From UBA10438 sp964432155 (GTDB lineage Bacteria > Bacteroidota > Ignavibacteria > Kapaibacteriales > Kapaibacteriaceae), in NCBI GenBank assembly GCA_964432155.1, contig CAYSMF010000009.1:1-64000 (forward strand): a stretch of DNA of 64,000 nucleotides, given 5' to 3'. The first letter of the stretch is position 1. Each line of letters opens with the position of its first letter. The notes below the pieces were generated by a model, which ran no database searches, had not been told where the DNA came from, and worked only from the letters and a program-made list of their open reading frames with translations. The position numbers and the translations under genes were made by a program. Shown piece by piece: positions 44,890 to 52,548 of this stretch.

Positions 44890-45681
44890 ATGGACCTCTC
44901 ACTTGTAGGCCGCCGAGCGCTCGTTTGTGGCGCATCGCAAGGAATCGGCAAAGCCATCGCACTCGAACTCGCAGCCAATGGCGCATCGGTCACGGTTCTT
45001 GCTCGCACCCAGTCTGCCCTCGATGCAGTGGTCGCCGCTCTTCCCGCAACTGCTGATCAGCACCACTCCTCGATCGCTGTCGATATGACGGACGAAGTAG
45101 CGCTGTTAACAGCTGTGCATAACACTGTGGATAGTGGTGGCGCTTTCCACATTCTTGTGAATAACACTGCTGGTCCAGCTGGTAGTCCACTTGTGGATAG
45201 TCCTGTGGAAAGCCTGCGTAATGCCTTTGAACAACATATTCTTACGGCACATCAGCTGACTAAGATTCTTGTGCCTGGAATGACGGCATGTGGATACGGC
45301 CGCATCATTAACATCGTATCCACATCTGTGAAGATCCCCATCGACGGTCTCGGTGTAAGCAACACCATCCGCGGAGCTATGGCCAGCTGGTCGAAGACCA
45401 TGGCCAACGAATTGGCACCACGTGGGATCACCGTGAACAACGTTCTACCAGGTGCCACAGAGACTGATCGCCTGCAAGCCATCATCGAGCGGAACGCCCG
45501 TGTCAAGGGGCAATCAGAGGATGCCGTTCGGGCCCACATGGTGGCAGAGATTCCTGTCGGACGCTTCGCCCAACCGTCGGAAATCGCCAATGCCGTTGGC
45601 TTTTTGGCCTCGCCATCGGCCTCGTACATCACCGGCACCAGTATCATCGTCGACGGTGGTCGCACCCGCTCACTGACCTAA
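44890..45681 (+). CDS. Short-chain dehydrogenase/reductase with altered active site
   Basis: A 263-residue Rossmann protein. The nucleotide loop GASQGIG (14-20), NNTAG (91-95) and C-terminal PVGRFAQPSEIANAVGFLASPSASYITG mark the SDR family near FabG. The catalytic Tyr-x3-Lys is absent: after S144 the aligned stretch reads LGVSNTIRGAMASW, with Ser and Arg at the expected Tyr and Lys positions. This resembles the BKR-like SDR subgroup noted for lacking the canonical tetrad. It may bind NAD(P) without classical catalysis, or use another mechanism. It is divergent from the aromatic ring-cleavage pair, but a shared pathway is inference. The coding region holds many DnaA-box-like sites. Confidence 0.88.
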   Translation: MDLSLVGRRALVCGASQGIGKAIALELAANGASVTVLARTQSALDAVVAALPATADQHHSSIAVDMTDEVALLTAVHNTVDSGGAFHILVNNTAGPAGSPLVDSPVESLRNAFEQHILTAHQLTKILVPGMTACGYGRIINIVSTSVKIPIDGLGVSNTIRGAMASWSKTMANELAPRGITVNNVLPGATETDRLQAIIERNARVKGQSEDAVRAHMVAEIPVGRFAQPSEIANAVGFLASPSASYITGTSIIVDGGRTRSLT

Positions 45682-45907
45682 CCCCAAGTACCTTTCCACT
45701 TCATGTGGATAACCTGTCAACAAACCCATGCATTTTCCATGGGCCAGGTATTGCTATTTGCTATCCCAACGACTACTTTTGTGGAGGTCGTAACTCCTTA
45801 TCTAATCAGGGATATCGAGGGTTTCCGAGGGACAAAACACCCGGTAAAACGGCCAAAGCATAGGGAAGTTAACCACATGTGTGAATAACCTCGAGGGGTT
45901 TTCCACA
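45114..45907. other. Cluster of DnaA-box-like sites (candidate origin or DnaA control region)
   Basis: Exact TTWTNCACA matches occur at 45114-45122, 45156-45164, 45704-45712 (TTATCCACA) and 45880-45888 on the minus strand, and at 45899-45907 (TTTTCCACA) on the plus strand. One-mismatch copies lie at 45126, 45143, 45192, 45204, 45289, 45316 and 45869. With equal base frequencies about 0.05 exact matches would be expected in 794 bp. The cluster covers the second half of the SDR gene and the ftsQ leader. No dnaA gene is in the window and the region is not strikingly AT-rich, so origin function is unproven. Confidence 0.5.
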
Positions 45908-45921
45908 TTCGGAGCAGCAAC
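45682..45921 (+). promoter_or_regulatory. Intergenic leader of ftsQAZ with promoter and DnaA boxes
   Basis: A 240-bp non-coding stretch, one of the longest in the window. It contains a TTATCCACA box at 45704-45712 and a 6-bp palindrome CCCATG/CATGGG at 45725-45743. A full promoter, TTG (45751-45753), 20-base spacer and TACTTTTG (45774-45781), follows. Two further DnaA boxes at 45880-45888 and 45899-45907 lie just before the ftsQ Shine-Dalgarno (GGAG at 45911-45914). The predicted leader is about 130 bases. No open frame in it looks coding. Confidence 0.7.
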
Positions 45922-46713
45922 GTGGCGCGAAAGAATCGGGAAGCATCGGTGCAGCGAGGCGGCCGTAGGTCGTCTGGGCTTGTCATCACCATGCTAGCGC
46001 TAGTGTTCCTCGGGTTTATGGCGACGCAATGGTACGAGCGCCAACACATCGACACAGTAGAGATCGAGGGCGCGTCTGGCTTGAGCAAGGCTTCAGTACG
46101 CAGTATCGTCGACACACTCGCAGCAAAGCCACACCGCGGTATCGTCCTTGCCGATGTACGTCTTGCACTTGAGTCGCTGCCGTACGTGCGCAGCGCATCG
46201 GTGTACTTCAGCGGCGTGCGCGAACTCACAGTCGAGATTGAAGAGCGCATTCCTGTTGCGCATGTTGTGCACGCAGATGGTTCATTGCGCTACGTTGACG
46301 CCTCAGGCTCAGTGTTGCCGCATGTGACAGAGCGTACATCGCACAACGTTCCGGTATTGCAATCAACGGACGGATCGAGCCTGTCAGCATCCGACGTTCA
46401 GCGCGTGGTAGCGTTGCTCGTCACGGGATCGCGCGTGCTTGATCCAGTGTTGTACCAATCGATTTCCGAAGTACGGTTCAACCGCCGTCAGGGAACAGTC
46501 GAAGTGGTGACCGACGATACACGTTGGCGTCTTGGTGAAATGGATGCGGAGCGTGCTCGTGGTGCCTTTGCCGACATGAATGTGTTCTGGAAGGAGACAT
46601 CGCAGCGCATTAACATGGCGACGATTTCTGAAGTTGATCTGCGGTGGAAGAATCAGATTGTTCTGCGCTATCACCAGACCGAGCGCGTTGTTGATGGGGG
46701 AGCGACAGTATGA
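45922..46713 (+). CDS. ftsQ: Cell division protein FtsQ/DivIB
   Basis: A divisome bridging protein with one membrane helix. The 263 residues show a basic N-terminus (MARKNREASVQRGGRR), a transmembrane helix at about 19-36 (GLVITMLALVFLGFMATQW), a POTRA domain (IDTVEIEGASGLSKASVRSIV to LPYVRSASVYFSGVRELTVEIEER) and the FtsQ beta domain with RYVDASGSVLP. The GTG start at 45922 follows GGAG. It is first in the ftsQ-ftsA-ftsZ operon; the ATGA overlap with ftsA is typical. The usual upstream mur genes of the dcw cluster are absent, replaced by the SDR gene. Confidence 0.92.
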   Translation: MARKNREASVQRGGRRSSGLVITMLALVFLGFMATQWYERQHIDTVEIEGASGLSKASVRSIVDTLAAKPHRGIVLADVRLALESLPYVRSASVYFSGVRELTVEIEERIPVAHVVHADGSLRYVDASGSVLPHVTERTSHNVPVLQSTDGSSLSASDVQRVVALLVTGSRVLDPVLYQSISEVRFNRRQGTVEVVTDDTRWRLGEMDAERARGAFADMNVFWKETSQRINMATISEVDLRWKNQIVLRYHQTERVVDGGATV

Positions 46714-48005
46714 GCACTCCTGAAATCCACGTCGGACTCGACATCGGCACAACGAAGGTGTGTGCTGTTGTCACATCGTTCGATCCAACAAAGAATCGCG
46801 TCGAGATCCTTGGCACTGGCACTGCAGAGTGCGACGGACTCAAGCGTGGTGTTGTTACGAACATCACAAAGACAGCAGAAGCGATTCGCGGTGCGATTGA
46901 GCGCGCTGAACAGCAAAGTGGATACGAGATTCGTCGTGTCGTCATCGGCGTGAGTGGTGAGCACATCGCAACATTCACAACGCGTGGCATTGTGACGACG
47001 CGTACATCGGAGATTTCAGCAGAAGATGTTCGACGTCTGCACGAAGAGCTCCGACAGGTGCACGTTACAGCAGATCGTCGAATCCTGCATGTGATTCCGC
47101 AAGACTATATCATCGACGGACAGGATGGTATTTCTGATCCGCTCGGAATGAGCGGTCGTCGCTTAGAGGCAAACGCGCTCGTTATTACCGCGTCTGCATC
47201 AGCGGTGGAAAATGTCTATAAATGTGCTGAACGTGCTGGACTACATGTCGATGCCGTTGTTCTCCAGTCGATTGCGAGTGCAATGGCTGTGCTTGATGAA
47301 GCTGAGCGCGATGTAGGTGTTGCGCTTGTCGACATCGGTGGAGGAACGACGGATATCGCGATGTACAAGGACAATGTTCTGCGTGCTGTGAGTGTGATCG
47401 GCTTGGCCGGTCAGCGCGTGACCGATGACATCGTCACGGTTCTGGGTATTCGCAGCAATGATGCCGAAGAGATCAAGGTTGAGCATGGTCATGCGATCAG
47501 TGAGAGCATCCTGCGTGATGAGCACTTCCAAGTTCCTGGGGTCGGCGGTCGCCGTCCAACGGAACTGTCGAAGTCGATTCTCTGTCAGGTGATCGAGCCA
47601 CGCATGGAAGAGATCTTCGAGTTCGTGATGCAACGCATTCACGACTCAGGTCTTTCACACCAGCTTGCCGCAGGGATTGTGATCACGGGAGGTGGAGCGG
47701 ATCTACGTGGTTGTGACATGCTCGCACAACGTACCTTCCGTCTTCCTGTGAACAAGGGTTTGCCACGTGGCTTCAGTCACGACGGACTCGCTCGTGAGGT
47801 AACAACACCAGCGCACGCAACAGCCGTGGGCTTGGCGATGTACAGCATCGAGCATGAAGATGAATTTCAACAGGTGTTCAGCGACCAACCGGTTGCTGCC
47901 GCACTTCCTCAACAACCGACAGCAGCTACCGTTCAGCAGCCTGAAGAAGCACCGCGCAAGCGTGGGCTCCTTCAGGGTGTTAAGGAATGGTTCGAAAACT
48001 TGTAA
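46710..48005 (+). CDS. ftsA: Cell division protein FtsA
   Basis: Actin-like ATPase that anchors FtsZ filaments to the membrane. The 431 residues include VGLDIGTTKVCAVV (phosphate 1), the 1C subdomain region, VGVALVDIGGGTTDIAMYKD (phosphate 2) and GIVITGGGADLRGCD (adenosine). A C-terminal amphipathic helix (RGLLQGVKEWFENL) targets the membrane. A Pro/Gln-rich linker precedes this helix. Overlaps ftsQ by 4 bases; ftsZ follows after 41 bp. Confidence 0.97.
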   Translation: MSTPEIHVGLDIGTTKVCAVVTSFDPTKNRVEILGTGTAECDGLKRGVVTNITKTAEAIRGAIERAEQQSGYEIRRVVIGVSGEHIATFTTRGIVTTRTSEISAEDVRRLHEELRQVHVTADRRILHVIPQDYIIDGQDGISDPLGMSGRRLEANALVITASASAVENVYKCAERAGLHVDAVVLQSIASAMAVLDEAERDVGVALVDIGGGTTDIAMYKDNVLRAVSVIGLAGQRVTDDIVTVLGIRSNDAEEIKVEHGHAISESILRDEHFQVPGVGGRRPTELSKSILCQVIEPRMEEIFEFVMQRIHDSGLSHQLAAGIVITGGGADLRGCDMLAQRTFRLPVNKGLPRGFSHDGLAREVTTPAHATAVGLAMYSIEHEDEFQQVFSDQPVAAALPQQPTAATVQQPEEAPRKRGLLQGVKEWFENL

Positions 48006-48046
48006 CTCATGCTTTTACACACCATGACCACATTCCGGGGGGAATA

Positions 48047-49375
48047 ATGGCCATCGAGTTGGATACAACTGGATTTACGACTGACGCACGCATTCGTGTT
48101 GTCGGCGTAGGCGGCGGCGGCGGGAACGCAGTGCGAACGATGATCGCGCGCGGGCTCGACGGCGTGGAGTTCATTGCAGCGAACACCGACCGCCAGGCAT
48201 TGTTGAATAACCCAGCTGGCATCAAGCTTCAGTTGGGTAAGGACGTCACACGTGGACTCGGCGCAGGGGCTGATCCGACGCGCGGACGTGCCGCTGTCGA
48301 GGAGAGCATCGACGAAGTGTACGATGCGCTCCAGGGTAGCGACATGATCTTTGTGACTGCAGGCATGGGCGGCGGAACGGGAACCGGAGCAGCACCGGTG
48401 ATCGCTCGCGTTGGCCGTGAAATCGGTGCGCTTGTCGTCGGTATCGTCACAAAGCCATTCGCATACGAATCAAAGCGTCGCGCGAATGTTGCCGAGAACG
48501 GTATCAAGGATTTGCGCGAACATGTCGATGCATTGATCGTGATCCCGAATCAACGCATCCTGACCGTTGTCGATAAGAACGTAACGTTCGCAAACGCACT
48601 CGCGATGGTCGATACGGTGCTCTACAATGCAACGAAGGGTATCGCCGACATCATCTCTGGTGTTGGTTATGTGAACGTCGACTTTGCTGATGTGCGCACC
48701 GTCATGAGCGGCATGGGCGATGCACTGATGGGTATCGGCACAGCATCCGGTGAACATCGTGCGATCGAAGCTGCACAGAATGCGCTGAACTCCCCGATCC
48801 TCGAAGGCATGTCGATCTACGGCGCGCAAGGTTTGCTTGTGAACATCACGGGCGGACAGAGCATGACGATGTTCGAAGTGAGCGAGGCCGTGTCGGCAAT
48901 TGAGAAGGCAGCTGGCGACGAAGTCAATCTGATTCACGGCGTTGTCGTCGACGAATCGATGGACGATGAAATGTCGATCACTGTTGTCGCTACAGGATTC
49001 CGCCGTCAAGAAGAGAAGAAGGTTGTTCCGGTATCGGCTCCTCTTGCATCAACGCCGGTGATCGAGATTGTACGTCCTACGCCTGAGCCTGAAGCTGAAC
49101 TCACGATGAGCACGCCAGCTCCAGCGCCAATCGCGCAGCCAAGTTCTGATGTTGATGTACACGATGTCAACGTTCCAGCATACCTGCGCCGTCAGCGCGA
49201 TCAAGAACGTTCACAAGCAGGCATGCCACGTCAAGAGCCGCCAGTTACTGGTAGCGTTCCGATCGTGCCACCATCGTCAGCCTCAGATGCAGATATGAGC
49301 TTTGGTCAGCCTGTCCGTAAGGCTGCTGCAGCAGGCGGCAATCAGCCAGCCTTCTTGCGGAAGATCATGGACTAA
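48047..49375 (+). CDS. ftsZ: Cell division GTPase FtsZ
   Basis: Tubulin-like GTPase forming the Z ring. The 442 residues show VVGVGGGGGNAVRTMI, the GTP signature AGMGGGTGTGAAPVIA and the T7 loop region (NVDFADVRTVMSGMGDALMG). A long Pro-rich linker (about 340-430) ends in a short conserved tail (AFLRKIMD), probably the FtsA contact. ATG 48047 follows a strong GGGGGGAAT ribosome site; the frame continues upstream into the end of ftsA. A terminator follows. Confidence 0.98.
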   Translation: MAIELDTTGFTTDARIRVVGVGGGGGNAVRTMIARGLDGVEFIAANTDRQALLNNPAGIKLQLGKDVTRGLGAGADPTRGRAAVEESIDEVYDALQGSDMIFVTAGMGGGTGTGAAPVIARVGREIGALVVGIVTKPFAYESKRRANVAENGIKDLREHVDALIVIPNQRILTVVDKNVTFANALAMVDTVLYNATKGIADIISGVGYVNVDFADVRTVMSGMGDALMGIGTASGEHRAIEAAQNALNSPILEGMSIYGAQGLLVNITGGQSMTMFEVSEAVSAIEKAAGDEVNLIHGVVVDESMDDEMSITVVATGFRRQEEKKVVPVSAPLASTPVIEIVRPTPEPEAELTMSTPAPAPIAQPSSDVDVHDVNVPAYLRRQRDQERSQAGMPRQEPPVTGSVPIVPPSSASDADMSFGQPVRKAAAAGGNQPAFLRKIMD

Positions 49376-49385
49376 GCACGAGTTA

Positions 49386-50687
49386 CTATTCGACTGTATC
49401 TAAAGGCCGTTGCGATTCCGCAACGGCCTTTTTCGTATCCACACGTATGAGCACAAGAATGCCGATGATCAGCATGATGAGCAGCGACAGAATAGCCCAT
49501 CGATAGCTATGCGTGTAGCTTAGTGTGATGCCAAACAGCAGTGGACCGATCCACGATGTGCCTTTATCACTGAGCTCGTAGAATGAGAAGTACTCTGCTT
49601 CACTACCAGTTGGGATCATCGTTGAAAACAATGATCGACTCAGTGCTTGTGTGCCGCCAAGCACAAGGGCAATACAGCCAGCTAGAATCAAGAACTGCGT
49701 TGCACTCTGGACCCAGAAGAACGACGCGAGGATCACGGCGATCCATCCAAGCAGCGAAAGCGTGAGTGCAGCCTTCGTCGTTGTACGCCGCGCGAGTTCC
49801 GCAAATGCAAGCGATCCACCAATGGCTACCACTTGCACAAGAAGCACAGCCTGCGTCAGCACATCAAGTCCGAGTCCAAGCTCAATGCTACCGAACACCG
49901 ATGCCTGCGAGATCACCGTCTGCACAGCTTCGTTGAAGGCCACATAGGCGATGATGAACCGCGCAGTGTGTGGCGCACGCATGGCGTGACGAAATGTTGA
50001 CCACGCTTGGGTAAAGGGGCTTCGAAGGGTTGATGATGAAGGGTGTGCTGTAGGCACGGGGTCGCGCAAGAGGAACAATGGTACCAGCGTCCAAACCGCC
50101 CACCACAGTCCGACACTCACAAGGATGCTACGCACGGTGCTCGATTCGGGTGCTGCAGTATACCACACGAGATGCACTGCCAGCAGGATTGCACCGCCGA
50201 GATATCCCAGTGCCCATCCGCGCGACGACACAGCATCGCGTTCAGGAAGCGTCGAGATATCGTTAAGGAATGCATTTGCAACAACGACGCTTGCTCCGAA
50301 AAACACGTTCGCGACAACGAAGAGGAGTCCTCCCAGCATGTAGTTGCCGGCCTCTGGTGTGCAGGCGAACAAGCTCATCGTTGCCGACGCACCACACGCC
50401 GTGGTGAGTGCAAGCATGAGGCGCTTGCGATGTGATCGATCGACGAGTGCGCCAATGATAGGCAGCACGACCACTTGCAGCAGAACACTCAACGAAATGC
50501 AGAAGGAGAACCAGCTCCCCACGTGCATGTGCACACCGAATGGCGCGATCACGCCATCGACCGCTGTGGTTGTTGCAACCGATGTGAGGTACGGACCCAA
50601 GAACACCGTAACGACTGACGTGGAGAACGCACTGTTCGCCCAGTCGATGGTGTACCACCCAGCCCGCTGAAGTCGCAAAGAATGCAT
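49386..50687 (-). CDS. MFS transporter (UMF1/Atg22-like family)
   Basis: A 433-residue, roughly 12-helix transporter. GWYTIDWANSAFSTSVVTVFLGPYL at the N-terminus and GALVDRSHRKRLML after the second helix are typical of the UMF1/Atg22-like branch, whose fungal member exports vacuolar amino acids; bacterial substrates are unknown. The LGGTQALSRSLFSTMIPTGSEAEYFSFYELSDKGTSW motif is also family-typical. A TATCTTCG element at 50692-50699 lies only a few bases before the ATG, suggesting a nearly leaderless transcript. Its 3' end contains the ftsZ terminator hairpin. Confidence 0.9.
   Translation of the reverse strand: MHSLRLQRAGWYTIDWANSAFSTSVVTVFLGPYLTSVATTTAVDGVIAPFGVHMHVGSWFSFCISLSVLLQVVVLPIIGALVDRSHRKRLMLALTTACGASATMSLFACTPEAGNYMLGGLLFVVANVFFGASVVVANAFLNDISTLPERDAVSSRGWALGYLGGAILLAVHLVWYTAAPESSTVRSILVSVGLWWAVWTLVPLFLLRDPVPTAHPSSSTLRSPFTQAWSTFRHAMRAPHTARFIIAYVAFNEAVQTVISQASVFGSIELGLGLDVLTQAVLLVQVVAIGGSLAFAELARRTTTKAALTLSLLGWIAVILASFFWVQSATQFLILAGCIALVLGGTQALSRSLFSTMIPTGSEAEYFSFYELSDKGTSWIGPLLFGITLSYTHSYRWAILSLLIMLIIGILVLIRVDTKKAVAESQRPLDTVE
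49402..49433 (+). terminator. ftsZ terminator inside the convergent MFS gene
   Basis: A 12-bp perfect stem AAGGCCGTTGCG (49403-49414) with CGCAACGGCCTT (49419-49430), loop ATTC, then TTT. It starts 27 bp after the ftsZ stop but lies within the last codons of the convergent MFS gene, so one DNA segment serves both roles. Confidence 0.85.
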
Positions 50688-50727
50688 ACGGCGAAGATAC
50701 GCGAGTGCATGTTCGTTGCACGACCCG

Positions 50728-50735
50728 TACTTTTG
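50728..50735 (+). promoter_or_regulatory. Candidate -7 element for the agmatinase-dapD operon
   Basis: TACTTTTG (exact TAnnTTTG) 29 bases before the ATG at 50765. No TTG at normal -33 spacing. Confidence 0.5.
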
Positions 50736-50764
50736 TAGTCAATTGTTTTATGCGGAGTACACCA

Positions 50765-51706
50765 ATGAAGGTGCTAGGTCCTACGTCGAACTTTCTGGCC
50801 ATCGAAAAGCGATATTCGGCACTTGAAACGTCGAAGGTTGCTATCGTGTCGGCCCCCTACGAGCACACCGTAAGCTATGGTGGCGGCACCAAGCACGGAC
50901 CGAAAGGTGTGATTGATGCAAGTGCATACGTTGAGTTTTACGACGATGAAACACAACGCGAGCTTTGCTTCGATGTAGGAATTGCGACGCTCAAGCCCCT
51001 TGCCTTTGGGAAGAAAACCGATCGTGCTGCACTTGATATGATTGAGCAGCAGGTGGACGACTTGCTCGAGATGGGCAAGTTCGTGGTGACGATAGGGGGC
51101 GAGCATACGATCTCGACAGCGCCGATTGCAGCGCACTATCGCATGTATCCATCGATGAGCATCCTGCACTTTGATGCACACTCAGATTTGCGTGATAGCT
51201 ATCAGGGATCGAAGTACTCCCACGCCAGCTTCATGGCGCGCGTAGCGGAGTTCTTTCCACCAAAGCTCATCACGCAAGTTGGTATTCGTGCGCTCTGCAA
51301 GGAAGAAGCCGACTTCATCAAGAAGGAAGGCATCAACACCTTCTTTGCATCGGCGATTCGAAGGGGCTTGCACGGCGACGCATGGCAGAAGCGCGTTGTC
51401 GATACGCTCGCCAAGGATGTCTACATTACCTTCGACGTTGATGCGTTCGATCCATCAATTATGCCTGCAACAGGCACACCGGAACCTGATGGGTTGTTCT
51501 ACAGTGAAACGCTTGATGTGATTCGTGCAGTGGTAGCTTCTGGTCGACGTATCGTGGGTCTCGACGTCGTCGAGCTCGCGCCGGATGCACGCACGCCGCA
51601 TGCCGACCTCACCACGGCACGACTTCTGTATAAGATTCTGAACCTTGCAATGACGCCTGTGCAGAAGCGCACAGCGAAGACATCATCAACACGACGCCGA
51701 TCATGA
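50765..51706 (+). CDS. speB: Agmatinase/ureohydrolase SpeB
   Basis: Binuclear manganese hydrolase making putrescine and urea from agmatine. The 313 residues hold the metal motifs GGEHTIS, HFDAHSDLRDSYQGSKYSHASFM and TFDVDAFDPSIMPATGTPEPDG. Agmatinase is favoured over arginase by SHASFM and overall length, but not proven. ATG 50765 follows GGAG; ATG 50750 is an alternative. The Lys/Arg/Ser-rich C-terminus (QKRTAKTSSTRRRS) is unusual. Coupled to dapD by ATGA. No arginine decarboxylase is nearby. Confidence 0.9.
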   Translation: MKVLGPTSNFLAIEKRYSALETSKVAIVSAPYEHTVSYGGGTKHGPKGVIDASAYVEFYDDETQRELCFDVGIATLKPLAFGKKTDRAALDMIEQQVDDLLEMGKFVVTIGGEHTISTAPIAAHYRMYPSMSILHFDAHSDLRDSYQGSKYSHASFMARVAEFFPPKLITQVGIRALCKEEADFIKKEGINTFFASAIRRGLHGDAWQKRVVDTLAKDVYITFDVDAFDPSIMPATGTPEPDGLFYSETLDVIRAVVASGRRIVGLDVVELAPDARTPHADLTTARLLYKILNLAMTPVQKRTAKTSSTRRRS

Positions 51707-52548
51707 TACACGATCTCCAAGCAACAGTCGAGGAACTCTTTGCACTTCCTCCCCACGAAGTGTTGTACGACGAGCGCACGACACCAACATGCGCGACAAT
51801 CCTCGATGCGCTGAATGCAGGAACAATACGAGCTGCGTCTCGCAACGACGATGGATCGTGGATCGTGCATCCGTGGGTTAAGCAGGGGATTCTGCTTCTC
51901 TTCCGCGCTGGTCGACTCGAGGATATGTCGACAGATGAGAACTTCCGATTTTTCGATAAGGACACACTGCGTACGCGTGCATTTACACTTGACGACAAGG
52001 TGCGCATCGTGCCCGGTGGTACAACGATTCGCAATGGGGCATTCCTTGCGCACGGTGTGATATGCATGCCGCCCGCATACGTGAACATTGGTGCGCATGT
52101 TGGTGAAGGTACCATGATCGATTCGCATGCACTCGTGGGAACATGCGCACAGATTGGTGCGCGCGTGCATATCAGTGCTGCCGCGCAAATCGGTGGAGTT
52201 CTTGAACCCGCTGGTGCTCGCCCCGTGATCATCGAGGACGATGTAATGGTTGGTGGGAACTGCGGCGTCTATGAGGGCGTGGTTGTTCGTGCGCGCGCTG
52301 TTCTTGGGAGCGGTGTGGTACTCAATGCATCAACGCCAGTGTACGACCTGGTCAATGAGCGCATTCTTCGCAGCACTGATCAGCAACCACTGGAGATCCC
52401 CGAGGGTGCAGTGGTTATTGCCGGCAGTAGGGCAGTGACATCTCCATTCGGCACGCAACATGGTCTGAGCATGAGCACACCGCTCATCGTGAAGTATCGC
52501 GATGAGAAGACCGATGCTCGTACGGCGTTAGAAGCTGCGCTTCGTTAA
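51703..52548 (+). CDS. dapD: Tetrahydrodipicolinate N-succinyltransferase DapD
   Basis: Succinylates tetrahydrodipicolinate on the way to meso-diaminopimelate and lysine. The 281 residues have the helical N-terminal domain (VHPWVKQGILLLFR) and a left-handed beta-helix of hexapeptide repeats (VNIGAHVGEGTMIDSHALVGTCAQIGARVHISAAAQIGG), then VIIEDDVMVGGNCGVYEGVVV. Presence implies the succinylase route to DAP, fitting the DAP-type murein implied by mpl. Its stop overlaps the convergent DUF1801 gene by 4 bases. Confidence 0.96.
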   Translation: MIHDLQATVEELFALPPHEVLYDERTTPTCATILDALNAGTIRAASRNDDGSWIVHPWVKQGILLLFRAGRLEDMSTDENFRFFDKDTLRTRAFTLDDKVRIVPGGTTIRNGAFLAHGVICMPPAYVNIGAHVGEGTMIDSHALVGTCAQIGARVHISAAAQIGGVLEPAGARPVIIEDDVMVGGNCGVYEGVVVRARAVLGSGVVLNASTPVYDLVNERILRSTDQQPLEIPEGAVVIAGSRAVTSPFGTQHGLSMSTPLIVKYRDEKTDARTALEAALR

